DNA of 64,000 bases from contig NW_024037374.1 in the NCBI RefSeq assembly GCF_015832195.1, positions 4,813,331 through 4,877,330 of the forward strand. Reading direction: 5' to 3'. Of this stretch, positions 1 to 10,764 are shown piece after piece. Under the pieces are notes generated by a model, which saw nothing but the letters and a program-made list of their open reading frames with translations, ran no database searches and had not been told where the DNA came from. A program made the position numbers and the translations under genes. Position 1 is the first letter of the stretch, and each line of letters begins with the position of its first letter. The stretch is from Motacilla alba alba. Lineage: Eukaryota > Chordata > Aves > Passeriformes > Motacillidae.

Positions 1-165
1 CCAGTATGTCCCAGTGTTTACCCTTGCAGTCCACCCAGATTCCCCCTCAGCATTCCCCGTGTCCCCAGGTTGTCCCAGTCCTCCCCAGTGTCACTCCCAG
101 TGTGTCCCAGTGTCTCCCACAGCGTTCCCAGTGTTCCCCAGTATGTCCCAGTCCTGCCCAGTGTT
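1..165. repeat. CCCAGT-rich minisatellite, unit A
   Basis: Short degenerate repeats built on CCCAGT and GTCCCAGT, about 10-20 bp each. The same array lies at the start of unit B near 39640-40015. Open frames through it on both strands are a by-product of the short repeat and are not taken as genes. Confidence 0.8.
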
Positions 166-1034
166 TCCAAGCACAGTTTAATGGCTCACGGTTGCCGTGG
201 CAGCCAAACCCAGCAGTGGGGTCAGGGCAGTGCCCATGGCCACAGCCCCTTGCAGTGCCCAGTGCAGGTTGGGCTGATGATCCACCCTCACAGCTGGCCC
301 AGGGCAGCTCTGCAGTGCTTTGGGGGCACCTTGGGCTGGCACACACCTGAGGAGTGTGTCTGTTTGCAGTGGGGAAACTCAGGAGTTTCAGATTGCTTCA
401 AAACTACAACAAGGGAAAAGCCAGAGCTCCTGAGGAGATGCCCTGGATCAACATCAATCACAGAATGCTGCAATCACCTCTGATCTGAAGAGAAATGTGA
501 TAAAATACATCTTTTAAAATAGGAATGTGTATTTCTGACAAACTCTTTGAAATCTTTCTCCATCACTGGACTAGGAAAACTTTAATGACACTCTCAGGGC
601 TTTGGTGTTGTTTACATCAGACTCAGTCCCTGAGAGAGTCTTCAAAAAACTTCTCAACAACTCCAAGTTGAATTGAAACAGTGAAGTTTCCTGAAGTTTT
701 AATGGGTCCCACTGAGGGACACGACTGAGAAAGGATCCCCAGGTTCCAGTTAGAGCAGAACACTGGAGGCAGTGATGACAGCTGGGCACAAACAAGGCCA
801 AGGTGTCTGTGGTGCTGAGCAAAGCTGGATGTGTTTCAGGAGTGCAAAGGGCCAAGGCCTGAGCCCCAGCCCCTGGCCAGGCAGATGCTGTCCCTCCCTC
901 CTTGCTCAGGGCTCTTCCCGGGATGGGCACTGCCATGTGGGGATGTGCAATGGCAAGGGCAGGAGCATGGGGCGGCCCCTGCCAGGCTGCTGAGCAGGGC
1001 CAAGGAGGCAATGAGGCCCCAGGCCTGCAAGGGT
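166..1034. other. Noncoding left flank and start of H block 1
   Basis: No gene seen. From about 560 this begins the H block, a noncoding stretch found four times (here, 13020, 40560, 49175) and partly a fifth time near 62260. Open frames on both strands are short and GC-driven. Confidence 0.6.
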
Positions 1035-1040
1035 CACTTT

Positions 1041-1862
1041 TGTTATATGTAACATCCAGGTTAGGCCAAATTATTAATTTGAGAAATCCACATTATAAGT
1101 TAACAAAACCGGAAATAAATTTTCTTTCACTAATGGGACTACAATCTATGCCTTCCACAAATCAAAGGAACAGGGCTGAGCCCAGGACTCGACTCTGGGT
1201 GAACACAGTTCTGACCCCCTCTCGAATCAGAGCTGGTGAGTTCACACAGTCCGTCTGGTGAGCCTCGGTTTTATACTATTTTTCTGCCCGGAGCTAGGTT
1301 TCTTTTGTTTCTTTCTCTTTCTCCAAATATTCATGCCGTCCTTATCCCCTGTCCGGTGTTAGAAGAATTCTATCTTCGAGTAGACAGAACAGTGTCCAGG
1401 GAAGCATTCAAATATTCATGTAGCTCTCTGTCCTCTCTCTGGTTTTGGAGGAATTCTGACTCCTGCTCAGCCAAAGCTGCTTTGGGATAGACAATACACG
1501 TCTGGGAACAGATACATGTAAAATACGAGTTACTGGAACTGAGAATTCACGTGCTAGTCGGGTTAAGGGAGATGAGTTGTTCTTGGTTATCTACAGTTGT
1601 TATTGGCCGATGATGGCTTTTGCTCTCCAGGCCTCACTCAGAACTCCTGTAGGAGCTACTCCCTTCACTTGCTAATTTGGACTCCTATTCATTAAACACC
1701 TGTGAGTGCTACAATCTAGTGAGGTAACCGGTTTCTCAGCTCTTGTGTGAGATTTCTAAAAACCTGGATGCTTTCTGTAACATATTCTAAAGTGTGATTC
1801 AATATATATATTTCCCCAAGTACATATATATTTACATGAGCACGAATTTGATACATTTATTA
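1041..1862 (-). mobile_element. Solo LTR related to ERV-A, only in unit A
   Basis: About 822 bp interrupts the H block here. The other three H blocks (near 13510, 41030, 49670) run straight across the site. The bases CACTT stand on both sides, and a sixth base differs (T/G), fitting a 5-6 bp target duplication. The element begins TGTTATATGT, like the ERV-A LTR read on plus. It shares that LTR's layout, with a TATA-like TTTTATAC near 1270 (minus sense) and an ACTCTGGGTGA-like tract near 1193. The right end is less clear than the left. Confidence 0.7.
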
Positions 1863-2470
1863 CACTTGTCTCCTGCTCCTGCCTCAGGCCCAGGGCCGGC
1901 AGCCATGGCCCAAGTGCTGCCCAGGTTGGCTCTGTCAGGGCCTTGCAGCTGCTGCCCATGCCTGTGCCCTGTGCAGCCCAGGCTGTGCCACGGTGTCCCT
2001 GCCCTGCGCCTCTGTCCCTGCAGGCTGTCCTCATGCCCCGGCTGCCCCACCTGGCTGGCCCCTTCCTTTGCTGACAGCTCTGCCTCCTGCCTGCCTCTGC
2101 CTGCCCACACAAAGCCTTGGGCTGATACCAAAAGGCTTCATTCCATTTTTACCCTGCCTGTGACCTTTCAGCACAGGAACAAGGCATGCAGGGGCTGCTT
2201 TCCCAGCAAGGATGGTTGGAAGAGAAGAAGAAGACATCTGGCTCCAGGGTGCAGAGACAGAGAAAACAAGGACTGAATCTGGGAACTTGGGCTGGGTTTT
2301 ATGGAAATGGGTGAATTGTAATTGGCATTTAGTGACTGTATATGAGCAACACCCTGGTAGAATTACATGTCCATGTAAGATTAGAAGTTATCCCATGCCG
2401 GACCTCAGGCCTGAATAAATGATACCCTCTGAAATAGCAAATCCGTGTTAAGGAGCTTTATTCTGATATT
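1863..2470. other. Rest of H block 1
   Basis: Noncoding continuation of the H block after the LTR. It ends with an AATAAA-like signal near 2414 on plus that is repeated in the other H blocks. No exon or domain recognised. Confidence 0.6.
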
Positions 2471-2499
2471 TCGGAGATTTGGTGACTCACAGTTCCAAG

Positions 2500-2995
2500 G
2501 AGTCAGCTGTGACACTGTCCAAACTCATGGAACAAAGGGTCCATGGTGACACTGCAGAACCCAGAAGACTACAGTGTACAGTGTGAAAGCTCATGGAACC
2601 AGCAGTCCATTGTGACCCAGCAAGGCCTCGTGGAACCAAGGGTTTGTTGTTAAACTGTGTGGCCTCATGGAACCATGAGCCATTGTGACACAGCGTGGCC
2701 ACATGGAGCCAAGGGACCACTGTGCCACTGAGGATCCAAGGAGACCCTTGTGAGTGAGGAACCTCATGGAACCAAGAGTCCATTGTTCCACTGTGGGGCC
2801 CTGTGGAACCAGGGGGAGCACAGTGACATTGCGGGACCTCATGGAGCAATGGAGACTCTTCGGACACTTTGGGACCCACTGGAACCAAGGGGCCAATGTG
2901 GCATGGCAGGGCCTGGTGGAATCAAGGGGACTGCAGTGAACTCTGTGGGTGCCCATGGGATGAAGGGTACATTCTGACGCTGTGGAACCAAGGAT
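2500..2995 (+). repeat. 37-bp minisatellite array
   Basis: Degenerate tandem copies of a 37-bp unit whose core reads GAACCAAGGGGCCATTGTGA followed by CACTGCAGGGCCTCATG. Since 37 is not a multiple of 3, reading frames rotate through the repeats, giving spurious peptides on both strands. Confidence 0.85.
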
Positions 2996-3430
2996 ACCAT
3001 TGTGACGTATAGCCACATTTCTCCTTACAGAGAAAAGCAAGGCACCACTCTTCCCAAGAATATTTCTGAGATTCACATTCTCTGAACCTCAAAGAAAGGA
3101 AAAAAATTCTTATCATTTGCTGTGCCTGTTTTTGTGCATAAGTAGAATGCAATATGGGGATTGTTTACCCAAAGTGATGGTGTTTTGTTTCCTTGGCCTG
3201 TCACACACCAAGTGTGTGTGTGTGTCGGGACTGTCGGCTGACAGTCATGGGATTCTGTGCAGGGTGTGCAGTTGAGTGCTTGGCAGATTCAGTTTAGATG
3301 TAATGTAATATAGTGTAATATAATATAGAATATTATAATATAACAAAGTAATTAATTTGCCTTCTGGTAGAATGGAGTCCTCCTCATCATTCTCTCCCCT
3401 CGTCGGGGGTTGCCTGCGAATGCTATAGTG
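2996..3430. other. Non-repeat spacer with TG and AT microsatellites
   Basis: A TG run lies near 3211-3226 and an AT-rich TAATATAA tract near 3300-3350. No gene seen. Unit B lacks this stretch. Confidence 0.6.
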
Positions 3431-4150
3431 ACACTGTGGGGCATCATGGAACCAAGGGGCCATTGTGGCACAGCAGGGCCTCATGGGACCATGGAGGCCA
3501 TTTTTACACTTGGAGGCCTTGTGAAACCAAAGGGCCATTGTGGCTCTTCAGGGCCTTGTGGAGCCACCATAGTGCCACTGTGAGGGTCATTGAAGCCAGT
3601 GATGTTTTGTGGCACTGCAAGGCCCTATGGAATCATGGAGACCATTGTGACACGATAGGCCTCATGGACGCAGAGAGCCATTGTGACACTATGGAGTCTT
3701 GGCAGGCCAAGGGGAAGTTGTCACACTGTGTGGCACCATGGAACCAAGGAGTCCATTGTGACACTACAGGCCCCATGGAACTAAGGATCCATGGAACAGT
3801 GCAGGACCCCATGGAACCAAAGGTCCATTGGGACATTGCGGGGCCTCATGGAATCCTGGAGGCCATGATGACACTTGGAGGCCTCGTTGAATCAAGGGGC
3901 TCTGCAGGGCCTCATGGAACCAAGGAGACCCTTCTGACATTGTGAGTCCCCATGGAACCAAGGATCCATTGTGACACTGCAGCACCAAGGAGACTCCTGT
4001 GACACTGCAAGGCGTCATGGAAGCAAGGGACCATTGTGACACTATGGAGCCCCATGGAAACAAGAGGACAGTGTGACACATCTGGGCCTCATGGAACCAA
4101 GGATCCAATATGACACCACCACTGTGACACTGCAGGGCCCCATGAATCCT
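3430..4150 (+). repeat. 37-bp minisatellite array
   Basis: Same 37-bp unit as at 2500, in the same orientation, with substitutions and small indels between copies. Confidence 0.85.
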
Positions 4151-4154
4151 AGGG

Positions 4155-4968
4155 AACAGGGAGCAGGTCTGGTTGGCTTGGCCTGACTGGTCCAACTGCA
4201 CTGGACATGTCAAGGGTCTCTTCTCATGTGCCCCTGAAACCCTGGGGCTCTGGGCTTTCTTTCAAATGGAAAAGAGCTGCCCATCTCATTCAAGTATCCA
4301 TGGCCAAAGTGAGATACTGTCTCCAAAATTCCCAATATCCACAGATTGCTCCCAGACAAAAGCTGCCATTAACAAAAGGTCTGGTTAACTTTGTCTTCCT
4401 TGGAGCTGGGTCTCACCTGCCATCAAGCCCTGGGGCTCTGAACTTTGTTTCCTATGGAAAGGAACCTTCCCTCCAGCACAGGCCAAAAATGCTACTTGTC
4501 CTCCAAAATTCCTATATGCAAGGGTTTCTTCCAGACAAATGCTGCCAGGGCAGACAGCTCTTGTTATCCTTTGCCTCTGGTGTTCGCCTCTCTTCTGCCC
4601 TGAAAAACTGGGGCTCCACCCTTTAGTTCCTATGCAAAGGAACCATCCTTCTTCTCCAGGTGCCCATGGCTGAAATTGGGATTCCACCTCCCTGAGTCCT
4701 GTATCCAAAGATTGCTCCTGTTCAAAAGCTGCCATTACAGACAGGTCTGGCTGGCCTGGGCCTTCTGAGGGCTGGCTCTCACCTGCCTTCCAAACTCCAA
4801 ACTCCATGCTTTCCTTTCTATGGAAGAGAACTGGCATTCTCCTCCAGGCACAAATGGCTGAAATTGGGATTTCACATGCAACATTTCAAACATCCAAGGG
4901 TTGCTCCCAGACAAAGCTGCCAGAACAGGCAGGTCTGAACCCTGGGACTCCGTGGTTTCCTATCTGTG
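4155..4968 (+). repeat. ~185-bp tandem repeat array
   Basis: About four copies of a 180-200 bp unit, marked by CTATGGAAAAGAACC and CCAGACAAAAGCTGCCA. Similar blocks occur at 5265, 15715, 19880, 21740 and 41925 on plus, and at 33766, 50290, 50990 and 62480 on minus. It is regularly sandwiched between 37-bp arrays, so the two behave as one composite satellite. Confidence 0.85.
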
Positions 4969-4969
4969 G

Positions 4970-5262
4970 AGATCATGGTGACACTCTGGGGCCTCATGGC
5001 ACCAAGGACATCACTGTGGCACTGCTGGGCCGCATGGTCCCAAGGGGCCAGTGTGAAGCAGCAGGGCTTGGTGGAACCGAGACACCATTGCTGCATTCCA
5101 AGGCCCCATGGAATCATGGAGACCATTGTGACACTGTGGGGCTCCCACGGAACCAAAGGGCCATTGTGACCCTGCAGGGCCTCATGGAAGCACGGGGCCA
5201 TTGTGACACTTCAGAAGCAAGGAGAACATTGTGACCCTGCAGGGCCTCATGGAGCCAAGGGG
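4970..5262 (+). repeat. 37-bp minisatellite array
   Basis: About eight degenerate 37-bp copies. The stretch is similar to 21262-21735. Confidence 0.8.
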
Positions 5263-5264
5263 AC

Positions 5265-5540
5265 ATGGAACAGCTCTGGCTGGTTTGGCCTCCCAGGGGC
5301 CACCTGTTAGGTCCAGCTGAACTTGGAATGTTGAGGGCTGCCTCTCATCAGCCGCTGGTGGACTGGGGCTCTGTGCTTTCCTTCCTAGGAAAAGAACCAT
5401 CTTTCATTCCCACTGCCCTTGGCTGAAATTGATATTCCCCCTGAAAAATTCCCTGTATGCAGGGGTTCTTCCAGACAAAAGGTGCCAGGACAGAGAGCTC
5501 TGGCTGGCCTTGGCCTCTGGTGGTCATCTCTCATCTCAAG
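5265..5540 (+). repeat. ~185-bp repeat, partial copies
   Basis: One to two ~185-bp units, matched at 21740-22000 and 41925-42190. Confidence 0.75.
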
Positions 5541-7046
5541 GAAGCCCTGAGGAAAGGATTTGAACAGCTTTGACTACTGGAACATCAGTGAGTCTCTCAT
5601 CCACTGAAAAACTCAGATGCACTTCTGATCATATGTGCCTTTTTTTCTCATTGTGAATTATGCATAAAATATTATTTTCAGCAAAAATATAATATTCTTT
5701 TCACTCTTCCAGTGTTACCTGACGGAAAAAAAACCAAAAAAACCTCCTCTACATGTGGATCCACGTCACCTGTATAAGCAAACAAGAAAGAATTCAACAG
5801 GAATGATTTCCCTCTGCTCCCATCTGTCCCATCTCCTCTGGAGCTGCAGGTGCAGCCCCAGCTCTTGGCAGGGCTCAAGGGCTCACAAGCTCAGCTCCCT
5901 CACAGAGAACTTGCAGACCCTGGGGTGCTCTTCCTGGCCCCTGCACGCTTAGCCAGGCTGAGATGGACACTGATGGTTTCTGTGCCAGGCTCTCTGAGCC
6001 CAGCCCAGCTCCCTGCAAGCTCTGCCAGCTGCCCTGAGCTCTGGGCAGCACCAAGGGCCTCTCCCCAGCCCAGCCCAGCCAGCTCTGGCCCCACAGCTCT
6101 GCTCAGGCCAGGCTGCTCTGGGCACTGCCCCACGGCCTCAGCCCCTCTCAAGGGCACAGCAGCAGCTGCAGCTGCCACAGGACTCAGCCCCAGCATGGGG
6201 GAACGGGCCTGGCCAAGGGAAAGGAGGCTCCCTGGGTGCCCTGCTCTCCTCTGCAGGAGATCCTGAGAGCTCTGCAGCCCCTGCTGCCATCCCATCTGCC
6301 CAGGGCAGCACAAGAGCCCCGGCCTTGGGGCCCTCAAGAGCTGCTCCTGCTCCAGGCCCAGGGCCCATCCCAGAGCTGGGGCAGCCACAAAGCTGTGCCC
6401 ATTTCTGTTCATTCCTGCTCTGATGAGGATGGAGCCTCAGCAACTTTGAGGTTCCATTATGAATTTTACTTCTCCAGAGGCGTGTTCAGCCTTCAGCTCT
6501 TCAGTTCTGGAATCCTGTGCTGGAGGGCTCATTAACATTTCAAAACACTCTAACAAGACAAGCCCCTGGGAATAATTTCATTTAGGGTCTACAAATTTTT
6601 GTGGTTTATTAGACAGATTTCAGAATTGTATTTGAACTGAATCTGCTATATTGGAAACAATGCAAAGATACTGGTTTTTCCTGTTTAATTTTCTTTTTCT
6701 ATTTATAGATTTATATCAGTGATTTCCAGCTGATATTGCTCTTATAACATCCTAATGCAATCTGAATAGACATGAACATCTGGACGTTTTATGGCTGACA
6801 ATCAATCAGACTTTGTCCCCACCCCCACCATTTCCCTCATCCAACCCCTGGGACCCTGAGCAGCCTTGTGCAAATCTGAGCTTCCTCCACTGCAGGCTGC
6901 ACCTGCAGCTTTCAGCTCCTTGGCACCAACTCCCACCTGCTTTTTTGCAGAAGCTGCCTGGGACACACAGGGGGTCTGTGTTCTCCATCGCCTTCTCGGT
7001 GGCACTGCCTGGCTGGGATGAGAAGCCCCTCAGCCTTCCCTGCTCC
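5541..7046. other. Noncoding part of unit A
   Basis: Matches 42190-43703 in unit B, and its first part also matches 22000-22320. It holds a GC-rich block (5830-6440) and an AT-rich block (6540-6800). Near 6942-6953 there is a pyrimidine tract ending TTGCAG, like a 3' splice site, but no exon beyond it could be supported. Confidence 0.6.
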
Positions 7047-7052
7047 GGGCTG

Positions 7053-7546
7053 TGTGGGAGGTGGGCTGAGAGAGGCATCGGGGATGCCTTGGGAGGAGGC
7101 GTGTGTATGAGACAGTCCCCACCTGTCAATCAGTGTGCCACTCACCCGCTCCCCACTCCTTCGTTCTAGAAGGTTCTGTTGTCCTCTGTTCCCCATTAGT
7201 CCCCTGCCCTGAACCACTCCCTACCCTCCTTCCCGTTGGTCCGTGCCCTGTCAACCCGCCTTAACTCCTCCTCACTCTCCGCCTTTACCCCCCTCGAATA
7301 TATACCCGGACCCCCCCCAAGGTCGACGCTTATTTGCCTCTGCTGCCCTTCGGGGAGGGTTGTACCCCTGCTCCCTTCTATTCCTTTCCTGAAATAAACT
7401 CCTCCGGACTTAGCAAGCAAAGAAGCCCCCCTGCGCGTTATTTACTGGTGAGGCGTCGATACTATCCGGGCTTGGGCGGAAGGTCGGCTGTGGGCACCCA
7501 TCCAAGGGACCTGTCGGGACCTGCCCAAGGACAAGACACCCCCGCA
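7053..7546 (+). mobile_element. Solo LTR of the ERV-B family, plus orientation
   Basis: 494 bp, starting TGTGGGAGG and ending CCCCGCA, the same length and family as both ERV-B LTRs. It is flanked by a perfect 6-bp duplication GGGCTG (7047-7052 and 7547-7552). The unoccupied site, with one GGGCTG, is intact in unit B near 43704-43709. A TATA box lies near 7300 and an AATAAA near 7393. No internal viral sequence remains, as expected after LTR-LTR recombination. It inserted after units A and B separated. Confidence 0.95.
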
Positions 7547-7552
7547 GGGCTG

Positions 7553-7790
7553 GACAAGCCCAGCTCCCTCAGCCTCTCCTCACAGCCCAAGGGCTCCAGC
7601 CCCACCTTGGAGGCCCTTGCCAGACCCTGCTCCAGCTGCCAGACATCTTTCCTGCCCTGGGGACCCCAAACCAGGCCCCAGTGACCTGGATAATCCACGT
7701 CCTTGCTGTCCTGGTCACACAGCCCAGGGTGCTCCTGGCCTCCCTGGCTGCCAGGGCACACGGCTGCCTCCTGCCCAGCTCCTGCCCACC
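7553..7790 (-). mobile_element. Probable old CR1 LINE fragment
   Basis: Read on minus, the stretch resembles CR1 3' coding sequence (the GAGGGAGCTGGGCTTGTCCAG type of motif near 7553-7575). It is heavily diverged, and is present in unit B at 43710-43950. Confidence 0.4.
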
Positions 7791-7794
7791 AAGA

Positions 7795-8209
7795 GTTTTC
7801 TGCCAGGGCCTGCTGGATGTGGGGAGGGCTGTGGATGTTGTCTACCAGAACGTTAGCCTTTGACACCATGTCCCACAGCATTCCCTGGAAAAGCTGAAGC
7901 CTGTGGCTTGGACCGGTTCACCCTTCCCTGGGTTAGGAACTGGCTGGATATCTGGGCCCAGAGAGGGGTGGGGACTGTGCCACATCCAGCGTGTGTCCAG
8001 TGGTGTCCCCGAGGGATGAGCGTGGGCCCAGTCCTGTTTAACATCTTTATTGATGAGCAGCAGGAGGAGACTGAGTCCACTGTCAGCAAATCTGCAGATG
8101 ACACCAAGCTGGGTGTGAGTGTGGATCTGCTGGAGGGCAGGAGGGCTCTGCAGAGGGAGCTGGACAGGCTGGATCCAGGACCCAAATCCAACAGAGTGAG
8201 ATTTAACAA
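7795..8209 (+). mobile_element. CR1 LINE, reverse transcriptase fragment
   Basis: Conceptual translation, broken by frame changes, shows CR1-type RT blocks: an AFDTMSHSI block near 7855, a GPVLFNIFID block near 8030 and an ADDTKLG block near 8095. The catalytic pair sits in the last block. It is a truncated, dead fragment. Its 3' part resumes at 8679 after an inserted LTR. Confidence 0.85.
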
Positions 8210-8678
8210 TGTTGCTGTGGCTCTCCATAAAGAAGGATGCAGGACAGGTTTTATGATGCAAAAAGAAAGGATCTATTCCAGTTTACTTCACGTGTCCTCT
8301 TTTATAGGGTTTTTTAAGAACATCCCGTGTCTATCCCCAACTGGTCAGTAACAAGGTATTATCCTGTCTTCATTGGTCACCCAAATCCCCCATGTGTTCA
8401 TGCAGCAAGAATTGATTGTAAAAATGGTTTTCATTTCTCTATCTAACTGTGCATAATGAGTTTTTACAGGTGGCTGCTGTTTTATCACAGTCCTAGAGTT
8501 CTTTCTCAGGGAAAGCATGCTGTTTTCCACAGTCTTGGAGCTCCTTCTAAAGAAAACAAGTTGTTTTTAATGACTGCAGAACTCTGTTCTCACAAAGAGC
8601 TGTAAGCTTTCTCATGGCTTCTCCTGGCTCGAGTCAGGATTCAGTTTGAAGCCTTTGGCCTGCTGTTTCACCACCACG
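8210..8678 (-). mobile_element. LTR inserted into the CR1 (minus)
   Basis: 469 bp bounded by a perfect 6-bp duplication TAACAA (8204-8209 and 8679-8684), splitting a CR1. On minus it begins TG (here CG by mutation) and ends ACAGCAACA. It has a TATA box CTATAAAAGAGG near 8300. The unit B copy at 44365-44833 has the same length and target duplication, so the insertion predates the duplication. Confidence 0.9.
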
Positions 8679-9182
8679 TAACAAGAGCGAGTGCCGGCTC
8701 GTGCACCTGGGCCACAACAACCCCTGTAGCGCTACAGTCTGGGGACAGAGGGGCTGGACAGTGGCCAGGCAGAAAGGGACCTGGGGGCACGGATGGACAG
8801 CAGGCTGGACATGAGCCAGCAGTGTGCCCAGGTGGCCAGGAAGGCCAATGGCTCCTGGCCTGGCTCAGGAATGGTGTGGCCAGCAGGAGCAGGGCAGTGA
8901 TTCTTCCCCTGTGCTCAGCACTGGTGAGGCCACACCTCGAGTGCTGTGTCCAGTTCTGTGCCCCCCAATTTAGGAAGGCCATGGAGGGGCTGGAGTGTGT
9001 CCAGAGAAGGGCAGCAAGGCTGGGGAGGGGTCTGGAACACAAGTCCTGTGAGGAGCAGCTGAGAGAGCTGGGCTTGTTTATCCTGGTAAGGAGGAGGCTC
9101 AGGGAGACAAGGTGGTGTCAGGGCACAGGTTGGACTTGATGATCTCCAAGGTCTTTTCCAGCCTGGCTGATTCTGTGATTCT
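8679..9182 (+). mobile_element. CR1 LINE 3' end
   Basis: Continuation of the CR1, running through the end of ORF2 and the short 3' UTR. It ends with the CR1-type tail GATTCTGTGATTCT near 9170-9182. The coding frame is degraded. Confidence 0.9.
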
Positions 9183-10728
9183 CTGGAACCACCCTTGGAG
9201 CAGTGGCAGGATGAGCCCTGGGCCTCCCCTTCAGAAGCTCAAGCAGCCCAGGTGCCTCAGCTTCTCCTGCCAGCCCCAAAGCCCATCCTGTCAGTCCTGC
9301 AGAGCCTCTGCAGCCCCTCCTCATTGCCCAGAACAGGGAGCCCCACAGGCAGACACAGCAGCCCAGATGTGCCCCCTGGCCTGTGGTGCCTCTGGCAAGG
9401 GAGCAGCACGAGTCACTGCAGCAGCCTGCAGACAATTCCTGCAGCACTTGTAGGATGATCCTGCTCCCCAGGGACGTTCTCATGGTGCCAAGTCAGGAAC
9501 TGCAATGGGGAGTGGGGCCAGAGAGGAAAGGGCAAACAGGGATGGGCTGTTTGCAGGGGAGGGGACAGGGCTGGGCAATAGGAAGAAATCTGGATCAGGG
9601 AAGAAGAGAGAAAGCAAAGGTGAAGCCAAGGAAATGCTCAGGGTAGTTTGGGGGTGGCTGCCAGGCAGCCCTGGCTCTGAGCAACAGCATCTGCAGTGGG
9701 ACAGGAAACTCCCAGCTCATGGGAACAAACTTTCTGGCTGACTGCAGAGTTCACGACAAACCTGAGTGCTTTCCTGCCATCCCCCAGCCCTTCCTGGCCC
9801 CAGGGGCTGATGGCATTTGTGCTCCCTCAGGTTCATGTCCCCACACCAACAGCATGGGGGTGCTCCCGCCTGCTGTGTGCAATGCAAACAGGGGCTCCTG
9901 AGCCAGAGCAGCCGTGCCTGTGCCTGCAAGGATGCAGCACCTCTGGGAGCTGGGGGAGAGGCCAGGGCTGCAGAGGGGGGATGTTGTTGGCAGCTCCATG
10001 AGGACGCTCTGGGATGCTGCCCTGGGCTGTCCAGCACACTGGGGATGGATCAGCCCCTGCTCTGCTGCTCCTTCCCGTCTGCCCCAGGGCCCTTGCAGAG
10101 CCCCAGCCATGCTGTTTGCTCCCAGCCTGCCCACGGCCACCCTGGGGCTGCTCACGGGGCTTTTCTGTGCTGAGCCTTGGCCTGGGCGTGTTCTTGAGAG
10201 AGCCTGGGCAAGGAGCCTGGAGCCCCCAGGCCTGGCCTGAGGCGTCAGCGCTGCCCCAGCAGTGCCCATGGCCTGTCCCTGCTGCAGCCCCGGCACTGCC
10301 ACCCCCAGCACTGTGCCCGGCCCCGAGAGCACTCAGGCCCTACAGCAACACCAGGGCCACCAGGGCAGCGGGGCAGGGCCACGGCAGCAGCACTGGCAGC
10401 ACCAAGTGCTGCTGCTGCTGGGCGCAGCTGCTGTGCCAGCACTGATCTGCCCCCAGCTCTGCACACAGACATTGCTGCTGCAGCTCCAGAGAAGGCAACA
10501 AAGGGGGCATCTCTGCAGAAAACATTGTTTAGAGATTCTTTATTTCACTTGAAGCCATCAAGGGCACAGCTCCTCATTGACACAGTCTATGGGTCACAGG
10601 AAAGTTGGAGAGAAACAAAATGATAAATGGCACAAACAATGCCCTCTCATTGTGGACAATATTTAAAAAGCTAAACAATGAAAAAGAACCTCCAAAATGA
10701 AAACCAACAAGTACTATCAAAGATGACT
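9183..10728. other. Noncoding stretch downstream of OR-1
   Basis: Conserved in units A, B (45339-46885) and C (57447-58993). GC-rich to about 10530, then AT-rich next to the receptor gene. Long open frames exist in B and C (337 codons, minus) but are broken in A and show no recognised domain, so no gene is called. Confidence 0.6.
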
Positions 10729-10734
10729 TTTATT
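10729..10734 (-). terminator. Polyadenylation signal for OR-1
   Basis: AATAAA on minus, about 30 bases past the OR-1 stop codon. The same signal stands at the same place after OR-2 and OR-3. Confidence 0.6.
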
Positions 10735-10764
10735 ACAAGATGTATGCAGAAATTGGAAACCAGT

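Noticed and set aside
2487..5234. Many open frames of 60-170 codons on both strands across the satellite arrays
   Set aside because: They follow from repeats of 37 and ~185 bp. The frame shifts between units, both strands are open together, and no domain appears.
6942..7050. Exon-like segment after a TTGCAG acceptor-like tract
   Set aside because: No matching donor or partner exon, no recognised protein, and the unit B copy differs by a 3-bp insertion and amino-acid changes typical of noncoding drift.
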